A DNA stretch of 64,000 bases from Dermatemys mawii (GCA_007922305.1 ML677326.1:51376677-51440676); one strand, 5' to 3'. Positions 1 through 12,900 are shown, counted from the first letter of the stretch. A program made the numbers and translations. The notes: a model not told the origin generated them from the sequence alone.

Positions 1-44
1 AGATATGTCATAATGAATCCCCAAAATCATTATATTGTCCTCTG

Positions 45-170
45 TTCAGGAACACAGGAATTACCATATTCGATCAAGGCAACAGTCCATTGAGTGTTGT
101 ATCCTACCTCTGATAATGACCAGTACCAGATGTTTCAAACAAAGTGGATGAAATCCCAGAGCAAACAATT
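45..170 (-). mobile_element. CR1 LINE 3'-end fragment, antisense
   Basis: On the minus strand this resembles the CR1 3' untranslated end: a 'dots-of-identity' match to the segment that in this family reads roughly 'catctggtactggtcattatc...ggatacaatactcaatggactgttg'. It is short, has no reading frame and is strongly diverged. Boundaries are approximate. The assignment is from memory of the family; an L3-type CR1 relative is the alternative. Confidence 0.45.
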
Positions 171-299
171 ATAGATTAGCTAGTTTTAAAATAGTTTCTT
201 CCTAAAACCATCAGTTAGAAGTTGGCTCATGAGCTGAATAATGAAGGTTTATACCCCTTCTCAATTTTGTATTCATCTCTATCATTATCCATATAAATG

Positions 300-2230
300 T
301 CTAAACATATTTCTTGGAATACTTAAAACACTCTTATTATCAATATTGTCTTATGGCAGAGAATATCATGGAGTAATTATGCATACTCAGGACCAGTCTA
401 GTGTTTGAAGGGCTAAGATATCCTATATATTCTTAGAAGGATAAAATCCCAGATAAATCTATTCCACATCACTCATCACCAGAAAAAAACTCAATTTGCT
501 GAACAGCCAAAGAAGATCTGGAGTGGCCACAGTGTGGAATAGATTAATTTAATGTGTATGCACATGGGAAAGAGTAATACATTAACAGATGGAAGAGAAT
601 ATGGAATTTATGGGAGGGAAGAGAATGGAATTGACTGAATTTGTGAGGAGAGTATGACAATGTAGGGAGGTATGTTTGGGTGTTGGGGAAATAATTTGGA
701 ATTGGCAGATCATTGGAAGGGGGAGAGGGAATATTTTATCTAAGAAATATTATATTTGCCAACTGAAGTGGAAAAATTTTGACAGTACCCTTTGTTCAAA
801 CTTTGGCAGCACATTGTGAAATATAATGAAATTGTCAACGTAGTCCAATACATGCTTCTTTTAAATTCCCTAATCTGAATGATTAGACAGATAAATTGAT
901 TACCCTTCAAGTAGTCTGTAACTTCCAGTCTTTTAATTGCTGAATGTTTGGTCTATGTTCTGACTTTTAAAAGTAGCTCAGATGTATGTGCTATGAGAAG
1001 GGTGCTCATATTGAGTTAATGAGCAATTGCACTGATGTAATTGATGTAATGAGCTCTTTTTCAGCACTATGGTCATGGCACTTTATAGTTCCCTTTCAAG
1101 CACAACACTTTATGCATTTTGTGTCATTCCAGTGCCTTGTAAACCAAAAGCCAACATTTCCATAAAATATACTGGAAAAGAAGAAGTAACAACTTCTGCT
1201 TTATTGTAGGAATAATTGAGAGAAAATTGTGTCATGTGTTACTACCATATCTGAAGCATTCTATTCTGCATAAGAATTCAGGGTGGATAGCAAAGGACCT
1301 AGCAGCAACATGTAATTTCAGCAGAAGTACCTGTGACAAGGTGACAGCTGCCACCTATGAAGTGATGGAGGTACCTAGGGTATCTTTGTCAAGCTACCGC
1401 CTAAGGCCACATGTTGGAGAAACAAGGAAGTGTTAAAAGTGCTAAAAGGCATTTTAGGCAAGAAAGGATTGAGAGTGGGGAAAAAAATCAATAGGGAATT
1501 ACATTTATTATAATTTATTAAGTTCATAATACAAAACAGAGCAGAAAGAGCAAAAACTTTCTCATTCATGACAGAAAAGTAAACAAGAGAATTATGATTT
1601 ATTTCAAAGAATTAAGGTTGCTCATTGTTCATGGCAAAAAACAAAACTGCATAGAATGTATTAACAAAATATTTTCTAGATGACGTCCTAGAGATGAAAT
1701 TGCCTCAGTGCAAAGATGCCCTTTAAAAGTTAACATCTTTTAAGAAAATCTATATTTGTTTTATGCCTAAAATGTGTAGGATATGGATCAACTGTGAAAA
1801 CATGGGATGGAGTTGGAATTCAGTAGAACCTCACTAATTCTCACTTCACTATTCCACAGACCTGATAAATTCTCATAAAAATGGTCCTTCATAGTCTAGA
1901 TTTAATAGTAGGGTACTGCAATGGGACCTTTTAATATTAAAGCATTGGTAAAATTTTCAAATGTGTCTAAGTGACTTGCGAGCTTAGGTTCCCTTTTCAA
2001 AAGTGAGTTAGGGTCAGAGCCTCAAAGGTATTTAGACACCAAGCTCCTACTGAAATTAAGGATTTAGGCCTTAATCACTTAGTAACCTAAGCCTTATTGA
2101 ATGTCATTCAGAATAACTGAAAGTCAATATATCACTTAGATGTTTTTCAAAAATTTACCCTTTTTCAACAATGTTTTGATTTGTATTATGATTTTGTTTT
2201 GGGGTTGCTGTGTTTGCATTTGGCGTTGCT
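300..2230. other. AT-rich unique sequence, no gene seen
   Basis: I see no recognisable coding exon or repeat here. The open frames at 1,227-1,436 (+) and 1,375-1,569 (-) overlap each other on opposite strands, are under 70 codons, and show no domain or biased composition. They look like chance frames. Confidence 0.5.
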
Positions 2231-2235
2231 GTACT

Positions 2236-2400
2236 TGAATTTTACACCAGTGTGGCTATACTGATGTAGGTGCGCCGGTACAAACCCCTAATGCACATGT
2301 GCTGTGTCTGTTTAAAAAGTGACTTGCATTGGTACAACTTATCCCAGTTTGAAACAAATGGCTACATGAATGCATTTTGCACAGGGAAAAAAATCAGGGC
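2236..2400. repeat. Degenerate MITE-like fragment
   Basis: The stretch has repeated 'ggtacaa'/'ggtgcgccggtacaaac' motifs typical of a class of sauropsid DNA-transposon derivatives in which such motifs are followed by a 'cttatcccagtttgaaac' segment. No clear terminal inverted repeat or target duplication can be defined. The call is tentative and made from memory of the family. Confidence 0.3.
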
Positions 2401-4700
2401 CAGCTGAAAATGAAGTATATTTTGAGTTGAGCTCAGAAAGACCTACTAGCTTTTGGGGTCATTGACCTTTAAAATTTTCTTTAAACACTGGCAAGTTGAT
2501 TCTAGCCTTGGATTTGGAAATGACCTATGTTGTCTATCATTCTCACCTCTCTCAAAAATAGGCATTAGAAATTTGGAAAATGAGTGCTTAGGAGGGACTG
2601 TGGGATAGCTAGCTAACTTTAGCAAGATAGTTTCTGTCAGTTGAGCATTAGAAAGCTGAGCTTCCTAAAGCTAAGAGTTTTTTTCTAGATGGCTGCTAGC
2701 TTGATAAATGTTTTTCATAGCAGACTTGTACACTGTGATAACTAAGAGGATTTCTGATATTAGAATAAAGAGATATTCTGTTTATGAATAAGGTGCTGTG
2801 AATAAAATATCATACCTCTTGCTCAAATTCAGGAAAATGTTATACGCCAACTTTATTTTTGCTAGCAAACTGATATCAGGTCATTTTGAAGATACAGCCC
2901 TTACATATATTCCCTGCAGAGTAACAACCAGTCCGGTATCAGAAGGAAGAGGTAATGAGAAATGTAATTACTTAATATGGATGAGCTCAGTATTGTCAGT
3001 TTTCCATTTTGAAAATACCACCTATTTCCATTAGCATTTCTCTACCTCACATTTAAATTGCACCATACACCAAGTTGAGTGCACTTGATGCATGTAAATG
3101 CAAACTCAGAATGTGCTACATTCTGATTTTTTTTTTAAAAAAAAATGATACAAACAAAAGATACCTGAGAAAAGTCCATCTCAGCCTGTGCTTGGATGTT
3201 TTACAGTTGCCACAACACAAACCCTTTATCAGTGAATACTGGTTTAAAATGTTACTTAAAATAAATTATACAAAAAGGAAGATAAAAAGTGATACTGGGT
3301 GGTTGTTTGGTTAATCATTATTATTGACAGTTTGACAAATCTCTCTTGTCAAATGAAACTGGAGCACATATTTGTCAAGCTCTTTACATTTCCTGGCATT
3401 TTAATTCCTCCCTCTCTCCTCCGCCCCCCACCCCTCGCAAGAACAATGTGGTTTGCATCTTGAAATGTAATGCATAATTGACAGCTCAGATGAACACAGA
3501 TGCAACTTCTCTGACATCAAAAACAATGTTTCTCCCTAAACAAAAAATTTGATTCTGAAGCTGCAAACAGCACTAGCACCATTCTCCCGCCCCCAATACA
3601 TAGCATTAGAGTGAAATCTTTACTATCGTGGCAGCTGGTGAACACATAACATTCTGTTCCACTTTTTTCACATGAAATACACATTTGCAATAAAGTATAA
3701 AGCCAAAATGTAGGACCAACCTGAGAGTCTGGCTCACCCAAGATAATTAAGATTCATGCCATTCAGCATATGCATTTGAAATGCAGGACATTTTTTCATG
3801 GCTGCGCTTTGATAATCTTCTAACATTAAAATTCAACAAAGTAAATTGAGAACAACAGCAATAGTAACATTTCACAGTTCAATTAGGTATCTGTTTATCT
3901 GTTTAATTTCTCTACCTCTCTACTGCAACATTTTAGCTGATACAATGACCTAATGTTAAAAACTAATCAGAATCTAAATTTAGAAAGTAAATTCCCACTA
4001 AAGTGGATAACTAGTCTGGATCCTCAACTTTAGTCTACTCCCAGTACCATCTGTCTGTGGGTTGGTTTTCTCTCAGGGCCACTTCAGGAGTCTCTTCAAC
4101 CCTTGCTGTTCTCTCTCACCAGGACTAGGTATAAATTCCTTTCTGAAGCTTCTCTGCTAATCAGAGACAGACTATTGAGATCTTCTCCTCTATCCCTGCT
4201 GACCACTTCTATGCTGTGCTTCCTGCTCCTCATCTCCCAGCTGGGATTTATCCTTAATTAGGTCTGGCCCACTCTCCAGGTAAAATAATTGGTTCTCAGG
4301 CCAACATTAATCATTTCAGCATCTATGTGGGGTAAACACTCCATCACAAGGATATTTATCCTGAGTTCTGTCTCAGGACTCTTGTGGGCCCCTAAATCTG
4401 CACCTTTTCACAGGGTGTCTCATGACATCTCTTGTTCATGGTCTGTCCTGGAAATTATTTTAAATAGCCTTGCAGAATCCCTTCCTGAATGTGCCTATGT
4501 GTCTCATATATCAGAAGATATAATGATTTAGAAGGGAGACGAAGGGGAGAACTGACTATAGGGAGAAGAAGAGGGGAGTGGAGAAGTATTTCCCATATCG
4601 GGCATTCATAGGGATAAAAACAGCCATATTACAGGAAGTTCTTTTGATCTTATTTAGACTCCAAAATAATAATAATAAAAATACGTTGAACAGGAGTTAA
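2401..4700. other. Unique sequence, no gene seen
   Basis: No exon, RNA gene or confident repeat is visible. Short open frames at 2,798-3,034, 3,075-3,314 (+), 3,517-3,741 (-) and 4,289-4,531 (+) are 74-80 codons, low in complexity and without motifs. There is a short (A)n/(T)n run at 3,128-3,143. Confidence 0.5.
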
Positions 4701-4703
4701 GGT

Positions 4704-5376
4704 TAAATAAATATAGAACCATAGAAATGTATGGCTGGAAGAGACCTCAAGAGGTTATCTAGCCCAGGACTGAGTTAGAATTAAATATATCTACACCATC
4801 CCTGACAAGTGTTTGTCTTTTTTGTCTCAGAACCTCCAGTAATGGGGGATTTCACAACCTCCCTTGGTAACCTATTCCAGCAATTAATTTGCTTTACAGG
4901 TGTAAAGTTTTTCCTGACATCTAACCTAAATCTCCCTGGCTGAAAAGAAGCTGATTCCTTCTTTAACTTCCCTGGATAGACATGGAGAACAAGTGATCAC
5001 CATCTTCTTTATAACAACCTTTTAAATATTTGAAGTGTCTTCTGTCTTCTTTAGGCTTCTCTTCTCAAAACCAAGCATACCCTGTTCTTTCAACATTCAG
5101 CATAGATGACGCTTTCTATGTCTCTTATTTTGTTGGTCTCCTCTGGATTCTCTCCAATTTATCTATATGTTTCTTAAAATGTGGTGCCCAAAACTGGATA
5201 CAATACTCTAGCTGAGGCCTCACCAGTGCTCAGAAGACAGGAACAATTACCTCTCATGTTTTATATACAATGCTGCTGTTCATATATCCCAGAATGACAC
5301 TTGCCTTTTTCACAACCGCATCACAGTGGTAACTTGTGTTCAGTTTCTGATCCACTATAATCCCCAAAGCAGATTC
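4704..5376 (-). mobile_element. CR1 LINE 3' part, antisense
   Basis: Reading the minus strand gives the C-terminal ORF2 and 3' UTR of a CR1. The plus strand begins with the antisense 3' terminus ('accatagaaatgtatggctg', then 'gacctcaagaggttatctag') and runs through the typical antisense blocks 'ttttcctgacatctaacct', 'ctccaatttatctatatgt' and 'gtggtgcccaaaactgg'. Every frame is broken. It stops abruptly at about 5,376, where a sense-oriented CR1 begins, so the copy is 5' truncated like most CR1 insertions. Confidence 0.85.
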
Positions 5377-6333
5377 TGAAAAATTTCAAAAATATCTCAC
5401 AAAACTAAATGATTGGGCAACAAAATGGCAAATGAAATTCAACGTGGATAAATGTAACATTATGCACATTTGAAAAAAAACCCAACTACACATACAACAT
5501 GATGGGGAGCTAATTTAGCTGCAACTAATCAGGAAAAAGATCTTGGAGTCATCACGGATAGCTCTCTAAAGACATCCACCCAGTGTGCAGCAGGAGTCAA
5601 AAAAGCAAACGGGATGTTAGTAATCATTTAAAAAGGGATAGAAAACAAGATGAAGAATATCTTATTGTCCTTGTATAAATCCATGGTGCACTCACATCTT
5701 GAGTACTGTGTACAGATGTGGTCTCCTCATCTCAAAAAGGATATATTGGCATTACAAAAGGTTCGGAGAAAGGCAACTAAAATGATTAGGGGTTTGGAAC
5801 AGGTCTCATACGAGGAGAGATTAAAGAGGCTAGGACTTTTTGGCTTGGAAAAGAGGAGACTAAGGGGGAATATGATAGAAATATATAAAATCATGAGTGG
5901 TCTGGAGAAAGTGGATAAGAAAAATATATTTACTTGTTCCCATAATATAAGAACTCAGGGTCCCAAATGAAATTAATGAGCAGCAGGTTTAGAACAAATA
6001 AAAGGAAATTCTTCACACAGTGCACAGTCAACCTGTGGAACACCTTGCCTGAGGAGATTATGAAGGCTAGAACTATAACCAGGTTTAAAAGAGAACTGGA
6101 TAAATTCATGGAGGTTAAGTCCATTAATGGCTATTAGCCAGAATGGTAAGAAATGGTGTCTCTAGTCTCTGTTTGTCAGAGAGTGGTGATGGATGGCAGG
6201 AGAGAGATCACTTGATCATTACCTGTTTGGTTCACTCACGCTGGGGCACCTGGTATTGGCCACTCTTGGTATACAGGATCCTGGGCTGGATGGACTTTGG
6301 TCTGACCCATTACAGGTGTTCTTATGTTTTTAT
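5377..6333 (+). mobile_element. CR1 LINE 3' part, sense
   Basis: A sense CR1 fragment follows directly on the antisense one. It contains the end of ORF2 (see 5,650-5,970), then 3' UTR with 'gaaattcttcacacagtg' and 'ggctggatggactttggtct'. It ends in the octamer-like terminus 'ttcttatgtttttatt'. The 5' end is truncated. It belongs to a different CR1 subfamily from its antisense neighbour, judged by the different 3' terminus. This means two insertions rather than one inverted copy. Confidence 0.85.
5650..5970 (+). pseudogene. CR1 ORF2 (reverse transcriptase) C-terminal relic
   Basis: A 106-codon open stretch encodes the post-RT C-terminal region of CR1 ORF2, with the family signatures 'HSHLEYCVQMWSPHLKKD', 'ATKMIRGLEQVSYEERLK' and '[18 protein letters not shown]'. 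In an intact element this lies downstream of the RT palm and forms the end of a protein of roughly 900 residues with endonuclease and RT domains. No catalytic residues are included here. Upstream sequence (5,377-5,649) is the same region in other frames with stops. It is dead: no endonuclease, no palm and no start. The identification from these motifs is firm. Confidence 0.85.
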
Positions 6334-6672
6334 TAAATCATTAAGGCCCCACTTGGGATAAGGTGGAGGCGAGTGAAATTATTCTCTCCCCCCAGTTGCA
6401 TCCTACTCCCATCCTAGGATTTTGACAGTACTACAGTGCTTGCTCCTGCCTAGCAATGTTAGTCAGCTTAAAGGCAGTGGCAATGTGGTAGAGAAGACTG
6501 CACCCTTTCCCAAAACATTCACTATATCCTCTTCAGGGCTGTAGTAGTGGGTATGCTCCTCTGCACACATCTGGTTGCTTCTAGAGTCAATGTGCCTGCC
6601 AGAACTACAATGCTTCCCATAACTCCTGCTGGGGTTGGCAAATCCATAATATGGACAATGATATAAAGATAC
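6334..6672. other. No gene; spacer between CR1 and hAT MITE
   Basis: I see nothing interpretable between the CR1 3' end and the target duplication of the MITE at 6,681. The 84-codon minus-strand frame at 6,463-6,717 runs across the MITE boundary and is therefore not a gene. Confidence 0.5.
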
Positions 6673-6680
6673 AACTGAGT

Positions 6681-7289
6681 TAGGGTTGCTGGCATTGGGT
6701 TTTAAATTGGAATGCACAAAAAGAGACCCTGGGGACTCTGGTCAGCACTAGTGACTGGGCCACTAAAAGTCTGGTCAGCGGTGCAGAGGGGCTAAGACAG
6801 GTTCTCTGCCTGCCCTGGTTCTTCTCCACTCCCAGAAGTGGCTGTCACATCCCTGTGGATCCTAGACACAGGGTGGCCCAGGAGGCTCTGCACACTGCCC
6901 CCACCTGAAGTGCTGGCTCTGCAGCTCCCTTTGGCCAGGAACTGGAGACAATGGAAGCTGCAGAGTAGGTGCCTGTGGGCAAGAGCAGCATGCAGAGCCG
7001 CCAGCCACCTCTGTGCCTAGGGGCTGCAGGGACATACTGTCCACTTCCAGGAGACACCTGAGGAAAGCATCACACGGATCCAGCACCCTGAACCCCCTCC
7101 TGCATCCCAACCCTCTGCTGCAGACCAGTGAAAATGGGTGAGTGAGTGAGGATGGGTAGAGCGAGCGACAGAGGGAAGAGGGATGGAGTGTGTGGAGAAA
7201 GGGTGGAACAGGGGCATGGCCACAGTGAATGGTGGGGCAGGGATAGGGCAAATTTTCTGTTTTCTACAATCAGAAAGTTGGCAACCCTA
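6681..7289. mobile_element. hAT-type MITE, GC-rich, with 8-bp target duplication
   Basis: The ends form an inverted pair: 'tagggttgctggc' at 6,681 and 'gttggcaaccctaa' at the right (element end 7,289). Flanks are aactgagt (6,673-6,680) and aactgact (7,290-7,297), an 8-bp duplication with one change, which is the hAT signature. The interior is much richer in G+C than its surroundings and produces five overlapping open frames (for example 6,862-7,251 minus) that carry no domain. The 609-bp size and lack of a transposase make it non-autonomous. Confidence 0.8.
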
Positions 7290-7297
7290 AACTGACT

Positions 7298-8831
7298 CCT
7301 AACTGTGGAGTCACCATGCCAGACTCTCTAAGCAGGGAGACTTACCTAGCTGATATATCAGCAGTTCCTTCACAAGACAGCTAAGTGCAGGGCTAATCAG
7401 GTCAACTGGTGCTCAAGGAGCTAGAGTTTTAATTGTAGAATCTTCTGTCAGTATGTTCCCAGGGTGGGAAACCAGTGGGAGGACAGTTCACCTTGGGAGC
7501 AAGGTAGAAAATGCATGCCAAAGTGTTGAGGTTTAGTTCTTAATGGAACAAGCCTCTGCCCATCCATATTCATTCCTAAGGGCAATACCTGTAATACCAT
7601 CAGTACCCAGTGATTTGGGACTTGGATTTAAGTAGGGACCCAGAAAAGGGTATTAATCTGAATCTGAACTGAAACTCAAATCTTTTAAATTTGTCAGGCT
7701 TTCTTATGATGATTCCCATGGGTCATGATGGGGATTACTCAAGAAATATGTTGAGAACTATACTGCCATTATATCTTGATACTTCTGGATCTAGCCACTA
7801 CAGTAAATTTTACTTTTATTTCCTCCCTGCATTTGACTCTGTCAGTTTGTTTCAGTCATGTGATGTCTCGTCATAATCCTTTTTTTTTATTTCTTTGAAC
7901 TCTGTCCTGCTACCATGAGACTCTGACCTTTAACTGGGGTCACTAGTTACTGCTATAGTACAAGTAATAATTCAACCCAGTACCAGAAAGTACAGATGAG
8001 CATAGTATTGGAAAAAAACTGAAAATAAAAGGTTAACCTGTTTTCAATATTTTTCATTATTATTTTTCATTCTAAGGAAATGTTAGAAATGAAGAAAAAC
8101 CTTGCAAATTAATTTACAGAACTATAGACAGAAACAGCTTAATCGGTGACAAGGAAAAATGCATATTAAAATTTGACAAAGTACAGCTTGCATTTTTCCC
8201 CCGAATCCACTGAGCCTGAATGGAATTGCTAGAACTCAATGAAATTGCTAGTTACACTAAGCAAATAATTTGTTACAATGAGGGCCTCAAGGTACATGGG
8301 GACGGTAGAAAGAATTTACAGTTTGAAAGGGTAACATTAGTGTCATGGGGAGATAAGATAGTTAACTGGTTTTAACAGCAAAGTGCTACCTTTATAAAGT
8401 TCTTCTTGGTTTCATTAATACACTCTGCAACAGAGAAGAGTTCAAGCAGCAAGGGAGCAGTGTGAAGAATATGCAGCCTATTACTATCTCTACTACTGCT
8501 GCTGATGCACTGTAGGGTTATCACTCCATCTCTCTTTAATCTTTTTATGCTCTTTATGTGCTCTATAGCAATTGCTACATTTAATCATATTTAGCAGCTT
8601 GAATGTCAAAATGTTAAATAGTTTTAACTATTCATTTTTACCTTCAGCGATATGCAACTTTATTATTTTTATTCCAAACCCATTAGCACTATTTAGACAA
8701 TCCATCTATATACTGTGCCATGATCCTCCTCACTCCCACAATCATGTAAAATTTACATACATCTCTAAAGCAATAGTGGGCAATTTCATTAAAATAATCA
8801 TCTTCCATTGTCACTCTTTTGACATACTGTC
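7298..8831. other. Unique sequence, no gene seen
   Basis: No exon or confident repeat is recognised. Poly-T runs near 7,882 and AT-rich stretches dominate. The frame at 7,691-7,876 is 61 codons and featureless. Confidence 0.5.
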
Positions 8832-9328
8832 TGTTGCAGGGTACTCGGTGTCCCATAGGAATGAAGCACACACACAGCTGCTGAATAGAAGTAGTGAGTT
8901 TATTGAAGGCAAAAGTGGCACACCCGCAATGGGGGCTCCCTTCGTTGCTGCCACTGACACGGGGAAAGCCCGACGTACCGGAGCAGTGCTCGGGGTGAAG
9001 CCCACTGCGCGTGGGAACACAGGCAGAGAAATAACAGGAACATTTGCATCTCATGCATACCTCATGAATAACTAATACCTTATTTCTATCTTATTAGTAT
9101 TACATAATGCAAGCAGGTGTCTCATTAATACTGCACATTGCAGGCAGGCGCTGGGAACCGGTTAACTCCGGCATGTGAAGTATGTGATAACAGAGCAGCA
9201 ACCAATAACAGCAGCATGAACTATAATACCCTTTCATTCCCTGGAATTGGTGGGTGTGTGGGGGGGAATGAGCACCCTTTCCTTCCCTAGAGTTGAGGGT
9301 GAGAGCGCCCTAGCACTCCGCCGTAACA
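8832..9328 (-). mobile_element. Solo LTR of an endogenous retrovirus-type element
   Basis: On the minus strand the 497-bp unit starts 'tgttacggcggagtg' and ends 'accctgcaaca', giving the TG...CA ends of an LTR. Flanking 5-mers are ctgtc (8,827-8,831) and atgtc (9,329-9,333), a 5-bp duplication with one change. A polyadenylation signal AATAAA lies on the minus strand at 8,899-8,904, about 70 bp from the downstream end, as expected for an R/U5 boundary. No internal gag, pol or env flanks it, so it is a solo LTR left by recombination. The 167-codon plus-strand frame at 8,572-9,075 straddles the LTR edge and is a chance frame. Confidence 0.75.
8899..8904 (-). promoter_or_regulatory. Polyadenylation signal of the solo LTR
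   Basis: AATAAA on the minus strand (within 'cttcaataaactcactac') sits at the position expected for the R region of the LTR at 8,832-9,328. It is followed downstream by a T/G-rich stretch. Function today is unknown. Confidence 0.6.
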
Positions 9329-9333
9329 ATGTC

Positions 9334-9836
9334 TTCCACACCCTTACACTGCCTATTTGGTGCTACAATTACACAGATCTTATCTACTGCAGTATTTTTT
9401 TTTACGTTATTCATGAGACCTAAGAGGGAATGCTGGTGAAATAGCCTACCAAAATAAGAACTGTTGCCTCAGCCTGGCTTGTAGAAGTTAATATTTTTTT
9501 TTATTTGATCGACTTCCATACCTTACTCTAGAATTTTTTATTCAAACATTCTAGTTTCAACTTGGATGCTTTCAGAAAATTATTTGCTTTCCTTTGAAAT
9601 ATGTTTTTTTTCTACTTCTCGCCCTTCCAAATTAATAGAAAATGCCTCTATTTTCATTTCGGTAGTAAACCCAAATAAACTTTACTTTTTCTTACTCTAA
9701 CTCAAATAGGTTTTCTGACTGTCTCTCAGGAAATGTACTTCCAAATTGTTTGTGCTGATGTAATGGACTCTGACAGTGTCTTTGTGACCCTTTAAACACT
9801 GTTTCCAAGTCAACTTGCAGAATGTTCTGCACCAGC
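9334..9836. other. No gene seen
   Basis: AT-rich sequence with several short poly-T runs (9,396-9,404, 9,494-9,502, 9,605-9,611). Nothing was recognised. Confidence 0.45.
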
Positions 9837-9960
9837 AACATAGGTAACATAAGATTTGCCATACTGCTCAGATCATTGGTCCATCAAGTATGGTATTCAG
9901 CCAGTAGCACTGACCAATACCTGATGCTTCATTTTCACCTCATTCTAAAGTGCACTTAGT
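9837..9960 (-). mobile_element. CR1 3'-end fragment, antisense
   Basis: The plus strand reads 'aacataggtaacataagatt', 'gatcattggtccatcaagta' and 'ctgaccaatacctgatgctt', which are the antisense form of the CR1 3' terminal consensus. It is short and coding-free; ends are approximate. Confidence 0.65.
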
Positions 9961-12900
9961 TAATTGTGCAATTCTGCAGATGTTGTATGGGTTGGGTGGG
10001 TAAAAGTCATGAATCTCTGCGGCAATCAGTTTACAACTTGAAACTTATGAAATTTGATTACTTTTCTCTTTGCATGCATAGCTACAAGTACAATTGATAA
10101 TAAAAAGTCTTATTTAAATTCAGCCACAGCTACTGCAAAGGGTGAGGCACAGTTAATTAATATAACATAAACACCACTATCAATTTGTTGAATAAAGACC
10201 TTCTTACTTTTTCGGTCTATGCTAGTTGCACAAATGTCATCACTGGCTAATTTCTAGTCTTAATTCCTTGAGTATAAATTCAGAGTAACTCCACTGAATT
10301 TAGGATTTGGTGACATTTTGTCTTCCTATATAACTTTAAGGATGTTAGTGTTGATCTTTACACTGCCTTTGTCTACCTGTCCTACACTCCGTGTGTGGCA
10401 ACATTCCTCTCCATTTTTATATTATTATTAAATAGGGCAGTGGTTGTATACATAATTACCTTAGTTATTCTATAGTTGTTTTACAAATACAAGGAAAAAA
10501 GGACCCCATCCTGAAGATTTTACAATCGAGGTGAAGATCATCACCCATTTGCATTAAAGTAATTCACGCTAGTCTAAATTCTTCTATCTGTTTTTAACTA
10601 CTCTAAGCATTTTTCCAAGACAATGTAACTTCCTAGAGTTAACCCACACAGTGTAATCAAATGTAACCAGGTTTCTAATCTGTTGCTTCTATTGAGTTTC
10701 ATGATAAGATTTAAAAAGAAACACAATTCTCAACAGAAACAAATAATTATAGTGCAAGTGAGAAGAGGGTAATTACTAGACCTCATCTGAATGTAGAAGC
10801 AGGGAATTGATGTTTGTGCTGTCAGTCCATCTCTAGAGCAAATGGCTCGAAGGTTCCCTATGAAGACAGAATTCCTTTTTTTCCTCAGCTGAATTAAATA
10901 AAAAAGTATCACTCATGTTGGAACTTTATGGGCATCACAGAGTGTGTGAACTGAATGATGCCCTTAGGCACTTTAATGTGATAAGTAGGCATATTCTTTG
11001 CATTTGCAGAACTAGTTCTGTTCATATTATATTAAATGTGAGCAATTTATTAGAGTAAAACTTCACATCTCTTAAGTGCTTTGTCTTGATTTCCAAATTA
11101 TTCCTCATCTATATGCTTCCTTTGGGAGATGTCATTCATTGACATGTCTCCCTGAAGCACATGAGTAGACACCTCGACAGGCAGAGAAATGCATACATGC
11201 CACCTAAAAACTGATGAATCTCTCTCATAGCTATCTACTCAATTTAAAATTGGGGGTTTGATTCAAACCTTGTGGTCAGACACTGAAAATAGTTTTGATT
11301 TTGTTTGTTTGTGTCTCTAATAATGACTGTTCCTAGACTATAGATTATATTTCTACCCTAGCAATTATTAAAAAAACCTGACATCTAGGGGAAGAAAGGA
11401 CATTTTTCTTTTTTCACATTGTTCTGTCTCAGTGGCATATTTTTCAAATCAAAAAGGAGTCTTATGAGATTTCGTTAAAACAGCTCTTTCTATAGAAAGA
11501 ATAACCAATTCATGACAGAAATGTAAGAATGTATTTATATTAAGGAAAATACTTTACATCCAGTGCCCATTTGCTTAAGCTTCATGAATTTTGAATTACA
11601 ATGGAACTTCTTTAGAAGTAATTATGGTAACTCTGTAATTACCTATTGATTTTATTATGACTACCCCAAGAAAATTTCCCCTAATTAATTTGTTGGACTA
11701 TATACAATAAATTGTTACCACTGTAAGCATACAGTAGTATCAGAGACGCACAATAAAAATAATTTGGGAATGGAATGGATATTGCTAGACTTCAGTGCTG
11801 GCACAGATAAATAACTTCATTGCTCATTTCTCTTTAATATAAATTGAGAGGCATATCTAGATATCTAGTTACAATTATCCCTTTACAATTTCATCACTCA
11901 GACATCATGCCACTTGAAGCATATTCCATCCTTTGGGGCATATGAGTTAGTGTTGATTAATCCCAGTATCATATTGATCTTGAACAGCTGGGTATAACAG
12001 GATTGCACTGTATACTAAACTTTCACTTGATTTTATATAGAATCATTTTACAAAGTAATTCACCACTTGTTTATTCATGAATCTAAACAAGACATAGATT
12101 ATTTTATTTTTGCTCTGATATATGGGATCAAAAGCAGTGCAGAATCAGACTTGGAATGGTACAAATGTGCAGAGTTTGTTTTAATGGTGATGTTGGGAAC
12201 TGGGATTATCTGCTGAGTAATGCACTTTAAAATGTTGAGCACTGGAGTCAAAGGAACAATAGATAATGAATGTGCCCCCAAAAAACTGCATAGAATAGAT
12301 TTTTCAGGAGAAAAAGCACACACATCATGCCAAACTGATGTGTTTATGTGATGGAACACTGCTCCATTAAATATTTAGGACCAGATTTTCTAAACTTTTT
12401 AACTGACTTGTGCCTATAAAGAAATGCAAGTGTAGGTGTTTACCCATATTTTTATGCAAAAAATACTTTTACAGTAGCACATTGGGTAAATGCTTGTGCT
12501 CAAATTCAAAAGAGACATAATTACATTAAACTTCATGATAAGCAGAGTGAAATTTCACAGTAAAAGGAGCAAGTCCTTTGAAAATCAATGAAATAATGTA
12601 GGACACCCTCTCAATTTTACTTACAGGTCAATTTTGCATATCCTACACAGCTTTTACTTATTGACATTAGTGAGACTTTTGGCTGAACAAAAGACTTAAT
12701 GATTTGTCTTTGTAAATAGAATTTTACTATAGATGAGTAAGCAAGTTGCATAGTATTAGCTTAATATAAAGCCTTTTGAACCAATGGGAGTCTTTTTATT
12801 CGCTTCACCGAAGGCGCGATCCAATACTTAATGTAGAAACATTCTGCCTCAGAAACCTGGTTTAACTGTCTTTGCTTCATAGTGTGGCTGGGTGAAAGTT

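Noticed and set aside
6780..7110. CpG-island promoter
   Set aside because: G+C is raised but CpG is sparse, and the block coincides with a MITE.
6838..7251. Cluster of overlapping open frames (60-129 codons) in GC-rich DNA
   Set aside because: They lie wholly inside the hAT MITE at 6,681-7,289, on both strands and in several frames. GC-rich sequence lacks stops by composition.
8572..9075. 167-codon plus-strand frame
   Set aside because: It begins in unique AT-rich DNA and runs antisense through most of a solo LTR; no family resemblance.
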